In this document: positions 45,576 to 55,088 of the stretch, piece by piece
Layout of the letters: each line of letters starts with the position of its first letter
How positions within the stretch are numbered: the first letter of the stretch is position 1
Assembly (NCBI GenBank): GCA_903929795.1
Contig: CAIYWC010000021.1
Coordinates: 1 to 64,000 of the forward strand
Direction: 5' to 3'
DNA: 64,000 nt
DNA from: an uncultured Myxococcales bacterium
GTDB lineage: Bacteria > Myxococcota_A > UBA9042
The notes under the pieces: model-generated
The model's input: the letters and a program-made list of their open reading frames with translations, nothing else
Told to the model about the DNA's origin: nothing
Databases searched by the model: none
Made by a program: the position numbers and the translations under genes

Positions 45576-47381
45576 ATGCCGATTCTGACCGCGCAAAATC
45601 TCCATAAATCCCATGGCGCTTCCGTCCTGCTGGACGGCGCGGAGCTGCATCTCGCGCGCGGCGAGAAGGTCGGGCTGGTGGGCCGCAATGGCACGGGCAA
45701 GACGACGCTGCTGCGGATCCTGACGGGGCTGGAGTCGCCGGATTCCGGTCAGGTCGTGCGGCGGCGCGATGCGCACATCGCGTATTTACAGCAGGATCCG
45801 CCGGTGGGCACGACCGAAACGCTGCTGGACATTGCGCTGGCGGGCGTCAAGCTGTGCCGCGAACACCTGGACCCGCACGAGGCCGAGCTGCGCGCCGAGC
45901 AGGCGCTCAAGGGCCTGGGAATTCCCGATGTCCACCAGCGCGTGGCGGAGGCATCGGGCGGGACGCGGCGGCGGGCGGCGCTGGCGGCGGCGCTGCTGCA
46001 ACAGCCGGACCTGCTGCTGCTGGACGAGCCGACAAACCATCTGGATCCAGGGACTTCCGACTGGCTGCAGGCCGAGCTGCGGGCGATGCCGGGGGCGCTG
46101 GTGCTGGTGACGCACGATCGCTATTTTCTGAACCAAGTGGTCGATCGCATTGTGGAATTGCGACACCGCAAGCTGAAGTCGTACGACGGCACCTTCCAGG
46201 ATTACCTGCAGGCGCGGCTGGACGAGGACAGCCAGGCGGAGCGCGTCGAGGGCAACCGGCGGCAACGGCTGCGCGCTGAGCTGGCGTGGCTGGGCACGAG
46301 CCCGGCGGCGCGGTCGTGCAAGCCCAAGGCGCGGCTGGAGCGGGCGCGCGCGGCGGTCGCGGAGGTGGTGGACGTCGACAAGCCGCTGGTCCTGCCGATG
46401 TTCCAGCTGGAGCGCATGGGCAAAGTCCTTCTGGACGCTCAGGATTTGCGCGTCGGGTGGCCGGACAAGACCGTCATCCACCACCTGACGCTGCTGGTGA
46501 CACGCGGCGAGCGGATCGGCATCGTGGGCCCGAACGGCGCGGGCAAGACCACGCTGCTGCGGACACTTTTGGGCGAAATTGCGCCGCTTGCCGGCAAAGT
46601 GACGCGCGGCGCGACGACGCAGGTGATGCAGATCGACCAGCAGCGCTCCGGACTGGAGCCGCAGTGGACCGTGCGCGAGGCGGGCTCGCCGACCGGCACG
46701 GAGTGGGTGACGACGCCGACGGGCAAGCTGCACATCGCCGGCTATCTGGAGCAATTTCTGTTCAAATTCGATGACCTGCGGCAGCCGGTCTCGACCCTCT
46801 CGGGCGGCCAGAAATTCCGCCTGCTGCTGGCGCGCAAGCTCCAGGAGCCGATGAACCTGCTGGTGCTGGACGAGCCGACCAACGACCTGGATTTTGAGAC
46901 GCTGGAACTGCTCGAAGAGACGCTGCTGACGTGGCCGGGTACGTCGCTTATCGTCAGCCACGACCGCGCGTTTTTGGATCGCGTGTGCACGGCGATTATC
47001 GATGTGCCCGGCGATGGCACCGCGACGCGGCACGCCGGCGGTTGGAGCGATTTGCAGACGCGCAAGAGCCAAAAAGTCGGGTCTGCACAGGCAGTTGCGC
47101 CCGCGCGAGCCGTGGTCAAGGCCGACGCACCGCCCAAGCTGACGTTCGCCGAGGAAAAGCGGCTGGCCGGCATGGAGGCGGAGATCGACGCCGTGGAAGC
47201 CCGCTTGGCCGTGGCAGAAGCCGGGCTGGGCGACCCGGCCGTCGCCGCGGATTTCTCCCAGTTGCAGGCGGCGATCGCCCGGCAAACGGCGGCGGCGCAG
47301 GCGCGTGACGATCTGTGGGCGGAATGGCAGCGGTTGGAAGAAAAACAGCGGGCGTGGCTGGCCTGGAAAGCGGAGCGGTAA
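45576..47381 (+). CDS. ABC-F family ATPase (Uup-like)
   Basis: A 601-residue soluble protein with two ABC domains. Walker A motifs are GRNGTGKTTLLR and GPNGAGKTTLLR. The first signature is EASGGTRRRAALAAAL and the second TLSGGQKFRLLLARKL. Walker B motifs are LLLLDEPTNHLD and LLVLDEPTNDLD. A basic linker lies between, and a C-terminal coiled-coil domain follows, as in Uup. Such proteins act on ribosomes or on DNA. The first signature lacks the leading Leu, but is otherwise intact. Confidence 0.92.
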   Translation: MPILTAQNLHKSHGASVLLDGAELHLARGEKVGLVGRNGTGKTTLLRILTGLESPDSGQVVRRRDAHIAYLQQDPPVGTTETLLDIALAGVKLCREHLDPHEAELRAEQALKGLGIPDVHQRVAEASGGTRRRAALAAALLQQPDLLLLDEPTNHLDPGTSDWLQAELRAMPGALVLVTHDRYFLNQVVDRIVELRHRKLKSYDGTFQDYLQARLDEDSQAERVEGNRRQRLRAELAWLGTSPAARSCKPKARLERARAAVAEVVDVDKPLVLPMFQLERMGKVLLDAQDLRVGWPDKTVIHHLTLLVTRGERIGIVGPNGAGKTTLLRTLLGEIAPLAGKVTRGATTQVMQIDQQRSGLEPQWTVREAGSPTGTEWVTTPTGKLHIAGYLEQFLFKFDDLRQPVSTLSGGQKFRLLLARKLQEPMNLLVLDEPTNDLDFETLELLEETLLTWPGTSLIVSHDRAFLDRVCTAIIDVPGDGTATRHAGGWSDLQTRKSQKVGSAQAVAPARAVVKADAPPKLTFAEEKRLAGMEAEIDAVEARLAVAEAGLGDPAVAADFSQLQAAIARQTAAAQARDDLWAEWQRLEEKQRAWLAWKAER

Positions 47382-47465
47382 GCGGGATCACGGGCGATTT
47401 TCGTGTTGACTCTCGTTCAACAGTCAGCACAATGGCTTGCAGGACGGCTGGCTTGGAGGCGCTCG

Positions 47466-48608
47466 ATGCTCGGCACATTCTCGCCAATTCCCGCTGGCGC
47501 GGCGGTCTGGCGCGATCGCAAGCGCGCGTGGTGGTCGCTCGGTGTGCTGGCGATGCTGCTGCCGGTGATCGGCATCGCGCTGGCTGAGGCCACCGGCTGG
47601 AGGCTGTTCTACTGGTTCGCCGTGTTCATCATCTTCGGCGCGATTCCCCTGTTTGATCAGCTGCTTGGCGACGATAGTAGCAATCCGCCGGAGAGCGCGG
47701 TGCCTGGATTGGAGCGCGACCCGTTCTACCGCTGGCTGGTGCGACTCGCCGTCACTGCGGAGTTCATCTCGCTCATCGTTTCCGCCCAGACCCTCGCGTC
47801 GCACCGTTTGGGCTGGCTGGACTACCTGGGCGTGTCATTGTCGCTGGCGCTGGTGACCGGCGTGTCGATCAACACGGCGCACGAGCTGGGGCATAAGTCC
47901 AATCGTTTCGAGCGCTTGCTGGCACAGCTGGCGCTCGCTCCCACCGGCTACGGCCACTTTTGCATCGAGCACAACTACGGCCACCACAAGCGCGTCGCCA
48001 CGCCCGAGGACCCGGCGTCGTCGCGCTATGGCGAGGGTTTTTGGCAGTTCTACCCACGGACGACCTGGGGCGGAATCGCCTCCGGCTGGCGCATTGAGCG
48101 CGAGCGGCTGTCGCGTCACGGTTTGCCGGCGTGGCATTGGCGCAACGAGATCCTGCAGTCCTATGCGATGACGGTGCTGATTTGGGCGGGGCTGCTGGCC
48201 TGGCTGGGCGCAGTGATTCTGCCGATGCTCTTGATTCAGGCTATCTACGGCTCGTCGTTATTGGAAGTTGTTAATTACATTGAACATTACGGCCTGCTGC
48301 GCCAGAAGCGCCCGGACGGCGGCTATGAGCGCTGCCAGCCGGAGCACTCCTGGAACAGCAACCGGCGCGTCACCAACCTGTTCCTGTACCAGCTGCAGCG
48401 CCACGCGGATCACCACGCCAACCCGTCGCGCTCGTACCAGTCGCTGCGGCACTTTGACACCGCGCCCGAGCTGCCGGCGGGCTACGCGACGATGATCCTC
48501 GCCGCCTACGTGCCGCCGCTGTGGTTTTGCATCATGAATCACCGCGTAAAAGCGCATTATCACGGCGATTTACGCCTCGCCAACCTGCAAAAGCCGCTGG
48601 CGGATTGA
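47466..48608 (+). CDS. alkB: Alkane 1-monooxygenase AlkB
   Basis: A 380-residue membrane di-iron hydroxylase with six helices. The His-box motifs are HELGHK, EHNYGHHKRVATPEDPASS, and LQRHADHHANPSRSYQSLR then HFDTAPELPAGY, plus NYIEHYGLLR. It converts alkanes or fatty acids to terminal alcohols using rubredoxin electrons. ATG at 47466 is chosen because GGAGG stands six bases before it; an upstream extension lacks homology. All nine conserved His are present. Confidence 0.94.
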   Translation: MLGTFSPIPAGAAVWRDRKRAWWSLGVLAMLLPVIGIALAEATGWRLFYWFAVFIIFGAIPLFDQLLGDDSSNPPESAVPGLERDPFYRWLVRLAVTAEFISLIVSAQTLASHRLGWLDYLGVSLSLALVTGVSINTAHELGHKSNRFERLLAQLALAPTGYGHFCIEHNYGHHKRVATPEDPASSRYGEGFWQFYPRTTWGGIASGWRIERERLSRHGLPAWHWRNEILQSYAMTVLIWAGLLAWLGAVILPMLLIQAIYGSSLLEVVNYIEHYGLLRQKRPDGGYERCQPEHSWNSNRRVTNLFLYQLQRHADHHANPSRSYQSLRHFDTAPELPAGYATMILAAYVPPLWFCIMNHRVKAHYHGDLRLANLQKPLAD

Positions 48609-48665
48609 CGGCCCCGGCGCGGCGCGCCAGACTCGGCGGCGAACCTTGCCCAACGGAGGCTGCCG

Positions 48666-49190
48666 ATGAAAGTGCTTGGATACGCAATGGTGTTGGTGCT
48701 GGTGGCGGCGGAAGCGTGGGCGGGCGAGCCGGCCAAACCGGTGGAGTGCGCGCCTTCGCCGGCGTTTGACAAGCTGAAGTCGCTGGCGGGTGAATGGACG
48801 CTGGCGGGCGGCGATGGCAGCGTCGCGGCGGCGTGGAAAGTGACCGCGAATGGCAGCGCGGTCGTGGAAACGCTGTTTCCCGGCTCACCGCACGAGATGC
48901 TGACGGTCTACACGCTGCGCGGCGCGGACCTGCGCTTGACGCACTATTGCGCCGCGGGCAACCAGCCGGAATTGCAGGCGGAAAAGAACGCGGATGCCCA
49001 CAGGATCGCGTTCCATTTTACGGGCGGCGCCGGCATCCAGCCCAGCAAAGACATGCACATGCACAGCGCGTCGTTCGCGTTTGCGGAAGATGGCAGCTTG
49101 CACGAAGAATGGGGCACGTTTGCGGGCGGCAAGCCTGGCGACACCAAGGTCTTCGAGCTCAAGCGTGTCGCGCCACCTACCGCGAAGTAG
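48666..49190 (+). CDS. Secreted DUF1579-like protein
   Basis: A 174-residue protein with a signal peptide cleaved after AWA (about residue 19). The mature part has FDKLKSLAGEWTLAGGDGSV and VVETLFPGSPHEMLTVYTL, then HMHSASFAFAEDGSLHEEW, similar to DUF1579-type barrels. Function is unknown. The gene follows alkB by 57 bases on the same strand. Confidence 0.7.
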   Translation: MKVLGYAMVLVLVAAEAWAGEPAKPVECAPSPAFDKLKSLAGEWTLAGGDGSVAAAWKVTANGSAVVETLFPGSPHEMLTVYTLRGADLRLTHYCAAGNQPELQAEKNADAHRIAFHFTGGAGIQPSKDMHMHSASFAFAEDGSLHEEWGTFAGGKPGDTKVFELKRVAPPTAK

Positions 49191-49226
49191 CTGAAACTAC
49201 AGGCGCATCTGAGACCGCAACCCAAG

Positions 49227-50111
49227 CTACCGCTCCGGGCAACAGTCCGCGTGGCCAGCCTGGCACGCCGTGGCCGCGAGCGCGTGGGCCTCGGCTGTCT
49301 TGCCGTCCTTGTTCAGCAGTTCCGCCTTCAAGCACTGCAGCTCCGGCACGAGCGGATGGCCGGTCGGCAGCTTGGCCAGCAGGTCATCGATCGCCGCCCG
49401 GTACGGCGGTTCGTGCCCCGCCGCGCGCTGCGCCCGCGCGAGAAACAGCTTGTGCGCCGGCTCATCGGGATTCATGCGCACCGCCGCCTCGTAGTACGGC
49501 ACAGCCTCCAGCGGACGCCCGGACTGCTCCAGCATCGTGCCCTTCCACAGCGTCAGCAGCTCATTGGGCGGCGCCAGCGCGACCGCCTCGTCGATCCGCT
49601 GCAGCGCGAGCTGAATGTCCGCCGCCTCAAAAGCCGCAACGGACGCCAGGTACCGCTGAAGCGCCGGCTGCGCAATGACGCGCAAGCCATCGGGCGGACA
49701 CGGATTTCCGCACCGGCGCGGCGTCGCATACCACGTCCGCGGCGTTGGATCGCCCGGGCAGCGCACCTCCCACGCTTCGGTACCTTCCGCGCTCAGCTCG
49801 GGCCGCGTCTCGGCCCGTTCGGTCATCGCCAGGCCGCCATTCGGGCAGACAAGTCGGCCAAAATACAGGGCACCTGCGCGCGTCGCGCCCCACTCCAGCG
49901 GCTTGGACGGCAGCGAGCCATAGCCGACCGGCAGCTGCGCGGTGCAGCTCTGCAGCGTCAGCGCCTGGGTCGCGGGGCAATCGACGGCGTGCTCGGTCAG
50001 CGCTTCGTCGCCGCCGCTGCGCGTGCCGCTGCACGCCGCAAGCAGCGCGACTATCCCGACAATCACCTTTAGTTCCAAGGACTTGCGTATTCGCCGCGCG
50101 GCAGTTTTCAC
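49227..50111 (-). CDS. TPR-containing lipoprotein
   Basis: A 294-residue lipoprotein (lipobox LAAC near residue 27). After a Cys-containing N-terminal part, residues about 180-275 form two to three TPR-like helix pairs (ADIQLALQRIDEAVALAPPN and RPLEAVPYYEAAVRMNPDEP). The C-terminus ends with Cys residues (ACQAGHADCCPER). GTG at 50111 with GAGG five bases before it is selected over the longer frame. Likely a scaffold in the envelope. It is divergent from the small membrane protein at 50179. Confidence 0.7.
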   Translation of the reverse strand: MKTAARRIRKSLELKVIVGIVALLAACSGTRSGGDEALTEHAVDCPATQALTLQSCTAQLPVGYGSLPSKPLEWGATRAGALYFGRLVCPNGGLAMTERAETRPELSAEGTEAWEVRCPGDPTPRTWYATPRRCGNPCPPDGLRVIAQPALQRYLASVAAFEAADIQLALQRIDEAVALAPPNELLTLWKGTMLEQSGRPLEAVPYYEAAVRMNPDEPAHKLFLARAQRAAGHEPPYRAAIDDLLAKLPTGHPLVPELQCLKAELLNKDGKTAEAHALAATACQAGHADCCPER

Positions 50112-50178
50112 CTCAACCTCGTCCGTCGCGGCACGCGGCTGGATTCGGACTTGCCGACTGCGCTGCGACACGCCCATC

Positions 50179-50598
50179 ATGCAGACCGCGGCGAAACCTT
50201 TCAAGCCGCTCGGGGCGGTTGTGCGCAAAGTTGCCTGGATCCTCGCGGCGATCATCGTCTCGGCGCTGACGCTGGTGCTCGCGCGCCAGTTCCTCCTGGC
50301 GCTGCCGGCCGATCACTTTTGCCGCGGCGAGTCGCGCAAGCCGTCGGGCCCGCGGCAGCTGGTGCAGCGCATGGGCGGCGCGCTGCTGGTGTTGGTGGGC
50401 GCAGTGCTGGCAATTCCCGGTGTGCCAGGTCAGGGCCTGCTGATGATCCTGATCGGCCTGATGCTGCTGGACCTGCCGTTTCTGCGGCGGCTGGAGCTGC
50501 GGCTGCTGCGCGTCCCGCTGGTGGCCCAGGCCGTGAACGCGCTGCGCAGCCAAGGCGGCAAGCCGCCGCTGGAGCTGCCCAAGCCGCCGGACGCCTGA
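50179..50598 (+). CDS. Small membrane protein, PGPGW-like
   Basis: A 139-residue protein with two or three hydrophobic segments. LVLVGAVLAIPGVPGQGLLM and LIGLMLLDLPFLRRLELRLL resemble the PGPGW transmembrane family. Function unknown. ATG at 50179 is 67 bases from the divergent lipoprotein start. Confidence 0.6.
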   Translation: MQTAAKPFKPLGAVVRKVAWILAAIIVSALTLVLARQFLLALPADHFCRGESRKPSGPRQLVQRMGGALLVLVGAVLAIPGVPGQGLLMILIGLMLLDLPFLRRLELRLLRVPLVAQAVNALRSQGGKPPLELPKPPDA

Positions 50599-50656
50599 TC
50601 GGCTTGCAACGCGCACCCGCTTCCCGCACGATGGCAGTTGACGCGGAGGCCTCTGG

Positions 50657-52915
50657 ATGCGGTTCGACAGGCTGGGCTGGTGGGCAGTGTGGATGGCAAT
50701 GGCCAGCGGCTGCTCAGGAAAACCAAATACTTCTGCAGCATTGCAAGGCTGCCTGAACGGCGGCACCCAGACGGATTGCCGCGCACAGGCGGACGTGCGT
50801 TTGGTCACGCCCGCGCGCTCAATCACCGACCAGAGCGCGGTCGATGTCCAGGTCGGCGGCATGCCGATCGGCGACGCCGTGGACCTCGAATTCCAGATCA
50901 ACAACACGATTTCCGTGACCACAGCCGCAGTTCTGCGCGTGTCGGACATCACGCTCACACCGACGGACGCCAGCACTGCGTGGTCGTGCGCGGCGGACGA
51001 CGGCACGCCCTGCACACTGATGACCGGCAAGTGGCAAGACATCGTCCCCGCGGGCGGCAACTGGCCCAACACGGTGACATCGCAGAGCTTTCGGATTCAT
51101 TACAAGAAGCTGGATGCCAGCCTGCACGAGGCCAAGGTGTGCGTCCAGGCGTCGGGCGATCCGAGCCTGCCGGCCGTCGGGCTGTGCTTTTCGCTGGACA
51201 CCAAGCTGGGCAAGCCGAGCTTGACGCTGACGCCCAAGAGCATTGATTTCGGCCACATCCTGATTGGCAAGACCTCGACTATCCAGACGATTTCCGTGCT
51301 GAACACCGGCGATGCGCCGCTGGTCGTCAGCCATGTCGACTTGACCACCGACAGCGGTTTTTCGCTGGACATGGGCGACGGCGTCACGCGCACCAGCCCG
51401 TCCGGCTTTGACATCGCACCGGCGTTGTCGCTCGATCCGGGCAAGACGGCGACGTGGAAGGCTTGGTTTACCGCGCCGGACACCCATGCCAAGAGCGCGT
51501 CCGTGGTGCTGACGACCAACGACGCGACGGCGGTGAAGCCGACCGTGGTGCTGACGGCGAACGGCAACGTGCCGTGCCTGAAGATCGTGCAGGCGCCACA
51601 GCTCGACTTTGGCGCGGTCGTGCTCGGCCAGATCGCGGCGCAGGCAATCAACCTGCAAAATTGCGGGCAGACGGCGCTGTCGGTCACGTCGATTCACCTG
51701 CAGGACGGCGCGAACCCCTCGTTTGTGCTGGATTTTGGCACCGACCCGACGCCGAGCTCGGACGCGCCGCTGACGATCGCGCTCAACACGCCATACACGC
51801 TGCACGCAACCTACACGCCGGCGGCGCTGAGCCAGGAAGTGAGCGGGACTTTGACCAGCGATATCGCGGTGATGGAGGTCGATTCCAACGCGGAGCCGCA
51901 GCAGGTCAAGCTGACCGGCGTGGGCGTGACCTCGCTGTGCCCCAAGGCCGAGATCACGGTGAAAGAGGGCGAGGAGGTCATTCCGCAGTCGGTGCTGCAC
52001 CTGTCGGCGCAAAACTCCAGTTCGGCAGGCGGCAGCGCGATTGCCAAGTGGCAGTGGACCGTGAAGAAGCAGCCGGTCGGTTCGAACCAGAAATTCGTGC
52101 CGAATTCCAGCTCCTTGGACACCACTTTTGTGACGAACGCGGCCGGCGAGTACGACTTTTGCCTCAGCGTGATCGACGACAAAGGCGTGAAATCCTGCGC
52201 GGATGCGTGCACGACGGTCATCGTCGTGCCCAAGGACGCGCTGCACGTGGAGCTGCTGTGGCACACGCCGGCGGATCCGGACGAGACGGACACCGTGGGC
52301 GCGGACGAGGACTTGCACCTGGCGCACCAGCTGGCGAACCAGCCGGATATCGACTGCGACGGCGACCCAGATCCCTGGTTTGACACGACTTTTGACTGCT
52401 ACTGGTGGGTGCCGACGCCGCATTGGGGCGTGGCCTCGACCACCTCGTCATCGGCGACACTGGATCTGGACGATACGGACGGCGCCGGCCCGGAGAACAT
52501 CAGCTTGCCGCAGCCGGAGGGCACGGCCAGCGATCCGCACACGTACGCCATCGGCGTACATTACTGGAATGACCACGGATTTGGCCATTCCTGGGCCACC
52601 GTGCGCGTCTACGTGCTGGGCAACCTCGCCGCCGAATACAACCAACCGGAGCCGAACCAGCCGGCGGGCGGCGGCATCGAGATGAAGGCCCTGGACCTGT
52701 GGTATGTCGGCAAGATCAACTGGCCCAACCAGGCCGTCGGCGGCACCGGTCCGGTCATGGACACGTGTTACCAGTCCGGCGACGCGTGCATCGGCAAGAA
52801 GTCACCGAGCGACCCCGCGGGCGGCAAGATGTGGCAGGTCAGCGGCAGCTGGTGCATCACGCCGTGCTACATCAGCGGCAACGCGCCGACCGGCTCAGCG
52901 TTTTGCGGCAAATAG
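50657..52915 (+). CDS. Lipoprotein with choice-of-anchor/ASH-like domains
   Basis: A 752-residue lipoprotein (lipobox ASGC, Cys19). Two Ig-like ASH-type domains begin near SLTLTPKSIDFGHILIGKTS and IVQAPQLDFGAVVLGQIAAQ, and a PKD-like part (about 435-520, AGEYDFCLSVIDDKGVKSC) precedes a C-terminal region with LDLDDTDGAGPENISLPQP, WNDHGFGHSWATVRVYV and a Cys-rich end. No catalytic motif. Surface structural or binding role inferred. Confidence 0.82.
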   Translation: MRFDRLGWWAVWMAMASGCSGKPNTSAALQGCLNGGTQTDCRAQADVRLVTPARSITDQSAVDVQVGGMPIGDAVDLEFQINNTISVTTAAVLRVSDITLTPTDASTAWSCAADDGTPCTLMTGKWQDIVPAGGNWPNTVTSQSFRIHYKKLDASLHEAKVCVQASGDPSLPAVGLCFSLDTKLGKPSLTLTPKSIDFGHILIGKTSTIQTISVLNTGDAPLVVSHVDLTTDSGFSLDMGDGVTRTSPSGFDIAPALSLDPGKTATWKAWFTAPDTHAKSASVVLTTNDATAVKPTVVLTANGNVPCLKIVQAPQLDFGAVVLGQIAAQAINLQNCGQTALSVTSIHLQDGANPSFVLDFGTDPTPSSDAPLTIALNTPYTLHATYTPAALSQEVSGTLTSDIAVMEVDSNAEPQQVKLTGVGVTSLCPKAEITVKEGEEVIPQSVLHLSAQNSSSAGGSAIAKWQWTVKKQPVGSNQKFVPNSSSLDTTFVTNAAGEYDFCLSVIDDKGVKSCADACTTVIVVPKDALHVELLWHTPADPDETDTVGADEDLHLAHQLANQPDIDCDGDPDPWFDTTFDCYWWVPTPHWGVASTTSSSATLDLDDTDGAGPENISLPQPEGTASDPHTYAIGVHYWNDHGFGHSWATVRVYVLGNLAAEYNQPEPNQPAGGGIEMKALDLWYVGKINWPNQAVGGTGPVMDTCYQSGDACIGKKSPSDPAGGKMWQVSGSWCITPCYISGNAPTGSAFCGK

Positions 52916-53177
52916 CCGGCCAAACGCACAGAAACATTGCGCCTCTTGACCGTCCCGACCAGCAGGTGTTTGCCGAGTTGGGACGACGGCGCTGTGCCAG
53001 TCGCGTTGGGTTGAAGCTGGAGGCCGCGATGAACTGGCGCAAGACAGATTCAAAGTCACCTGCCGTACAGTCGGCTGCGGCCGGCGCCCCGGGCATTCGC
53101 GGCGCGCCAGGCCGCGGCGCCGCAGAAGTGGCGGATGCACGCGGCGGCGCGCACAATGGCGGCGGCGGCATGAGCAA
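52916..53177. other. Intergenic region before family A copy 3
   Basis: An 81-codon frame starts at 53030 behind GGAGG, running through the family A element, but its sequence is low-complexity and its end is set by the element. It is not accepted as a gene. Nothing else is seen. Confidence 0.4.
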
Positions 53178-53311
53178 ACACTCAGACCGAAGTTTGAGTT
53201 CAGCCGTTCCCGATTCGCGGGGTCGCACCGGAGGTGCACGCTCGCGATCCCAGTCTGAAATGCAACAGCCCTAAGCGACGAAGTTTGGTGTTGGACATCG
53301 GTCAGGATGTG
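53178..53311 (+). mobile_element. Family A MITE-like element, copy 3 (134 bp)
   Basis: Ends ACACTCAGACCGAAG and, as reverse complement, CACATCCTGACCGATG. The core hairpin (53212-53249) has outer arms GATTCGCG and CGCGATC, different from copy 1 but still paired. The element ends 10 bases before the dinB start. It contains no transposase. Confidence 0.72.
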
Positions 53312-53321
53312 TAGAGGTTGG

Positions 53322-54626
53322 ATGGCACAGGATCGGCGCAGGACTTCAGACCCGGACGCCCATCCCGACTACCGCGCCCCGGCTGATCGCGCTCCAGGTA
53401 TTCGCGCGGCCGGGGCTTGCTGGACCCGCACCATCCTGCACGCGGACATGGACGCGTTTTACGCCTCGGTCGAGCAGCTGGACAACCCGCAGCTGCGCGG
53501 CCAGCCGCTGCTGATCGGCGTGGACCACCCGCGCTCCGTTGTTTCGACCGCCAGTTACGAGGCGCGGCCGTTTGGTGTCGGCAGCGCGATGCCGATGGTC
53601 GAGGCCAAGCGGCGGTGCCCGCAGGCGATCATCGTGCCGCCGCGAATGCAGCGCTACGCCGAAGTGTCCGAGCAAATCATGACCGTTTTCGCAGACTTTT
53701 CGCCGCGCGTGGAGCCGTTGTCGCTGGACGAGGCGTTCGTCGACCTGACCGGCTCCGAGCGGCTGCTGGGCCCGCCGGATGTCGTGGCGCGCAACGTGAA
53801 AGCGGCGGTCAAGGCGGCGACGGGCGGGCTGAACGTTTCGGTCGGCGTGTCGGGCTGCAAATTCGTCGCGAAGGTCGCGAGCGATTTCCGCAAGCCGGAC
53901 GGCCTACTTGTCGTGCCGCCAGACGCAATGCTCGCATTCCTGGCGCCGTTGCCAATTTCCCGACTCTGGGGCGTCGGCAAACACGGCGAAGAGCTGTTGC
54001 GCAATATGGACTTGCGAACGATTGGCGACGTGGCGAGCGCCGATCCGCTCTGGCTCAAGCAGCGGCTGGGCTCCCTGGGTCCACACGTGTACGCGCTGGC
54101 GCACGCGGACGATCAGCGGCCGGTGGTGGCGGACCGCGAGGCGCAAAGCATCAGCTCCGAGGAGACGCTGGACGTGGACGTGAGCGGCCGCGCGGCCATT
54201 GAGCCCTACCTGCTGCGCGCTGCGGATCGGGTTGCGCGGCGGCTGCGGCGTGCAGGCCTGCGGGCGGGCGGCGTGCGATTGAAGCTGAAGACCCACAAAT
54301 TCCAGAATCTGGGCCGACAGGTTGCGTTGCTTCCGCCCACGACGAGCAGTTCCGCGCTGTATGACGAGGCGTGCAAGCTGCTGGCGCACGTGGACCTGAC
54401 GCAGCGATATCGGCTGATCGGCCTGGGCGCCTATGACCTGCAGCGGGAGGGCGCGCCGATCCAAGGGCTGCTCTTTGGCGAACCGGAGCGCAAGAAAAAC
54501 GACAAGTTGGACCGGGCGCTGGACAGCCTGCGGGAGCGATTCGGCAAGGGCGCGGTGCAGCGCGGCTCGGACATGGGTGCACGGGAGCGTTTTGGCCTGC
54601 CGACCGGCAAGCTGCCAGACGACTGA
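53322..54626 (+). CDS. dinB: DNA polymerase IV (Y-family)
   Basis: A 434-residue translesion polymerase. Motifs ILHADMDAFYASVEQLDNPQ and SYEARPFGVGSAMPMVEAKR are near the N-terminus; the catalytic PLSLDEAFVDLTGSERLLG follows, then VGVSGCKFVAKVASDFRKPD and WGVGKHGEELLRNM. The little-finger domain covers the C-terminal third. About 40 extra residues precede the homology. ATG at 53322 is preceded by GAGG. SOS control cannot be seen directly. Confidence 0.92.
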   Translation: MAQDRRRTSDPDAHPDYRAPADRAPGIRAAGACWTRTILHADMDAFYASVEQLDNPQLRGQPLLIGVDHPRSVVSTASYEARPFGVGSAMPMVEAKRRCPQAIIVPPRMQRYAEVSEQIMTVFADFSPRVEPLSLDEAFVDLTGSERLLGPPDVVARNVKAAVKAATGGLNVSVGVSGCKFVAKVASDFRKPDGLLVVPPDAMLAFLAPLPISRLWGVGKHGEELLRNMDLRTIGDVASADPLWLKQRLGSLGPHVYALAHADDQRPVVADREAQSISSEETLDVDVSGRAAIEPYLLRAADRVARRLRRAGLRAGGVRLKLKTHKFQNLGRQVALLPPTTSSSALYDEACKLLAHVDLTQRYRLIGLGAYDLQREGAPIQGLLFGEPERKKNDKLDRALDSLRERFGKGAVQRGSDMGARERFGLPTGKLPDD

Positions 54627-54870
54627 CACGCGGCGGCTGCGTCCAATGGATGGGCAAGCGGCTGATTTTCAATGGCTCAGCTACTTTTTCTCCGCCGCTT
54701 GGACTTTTCTTGCGCGGCAAAAGTCGCCAGGGTCCGAACACCCTATCAGCGCGCCGACCGAGGCGTGCCGGCGGATGGCCAAGGCGATCGTACGGTCGGA
54801 CGAGGCCACCGTCTTCATCAACCAGGCCGGCGTGGCCGCCGCGGACTCTGACTGGAAGTCAGGTCAAGGC
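54627..54870. other. Intergenic region downstream of dinB
   Basis: No gene is supported. GCGGCAAAAGTCG near 54716 recalls the sequence at 7043-7055, next to family A copy 1, suggesting a further small repeat. Open frames do not show homology. Confidence 0.35.
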
Positions 54871-55060
54871 GAGCCGCCGAAGGATGGAGCGGCACGTCGC
54901 CCAAAAGCGCCGTGGGACCGCATTGGTGGACGTGCGTCCGGGCCTCGGTCAGGACGCGCTTCGGCGGGGTGGACGCAAAGTCGGGTGGACCCCGGCGCAA
55001 AAGCCGCCCGTGCGCCTGGGGCTCAGGCGGACCGGCGCGCGACTGGAGGACTCGCCCGCG
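54871..55060 (+). repeat. Dispersed repeat family B, copy 2
   Basis: Matches 15-199: GGACCGCATTGGTGGACG then TGCGTCCGGG, GCGCTTCGGCGGGGTGG and the CCCGCG end. It lies between dinB and the sulfatase-fold gene. Not coding by itself. Confidence 0.55.
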
Positions 55061-55088
55061 TAACGTCAGGCGAGCGCTTGAACCTCCG

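Noticed and set aside
53030-53275. 81-codon frame behind GGAGG before dinB
   Set aside because: Low-complexity sequence that runs into the family A element; no homology.
54627-55088. Open frames after dinB
   Set aside because: No domains, and the region is part of a repeat; frames are not kept between copies.
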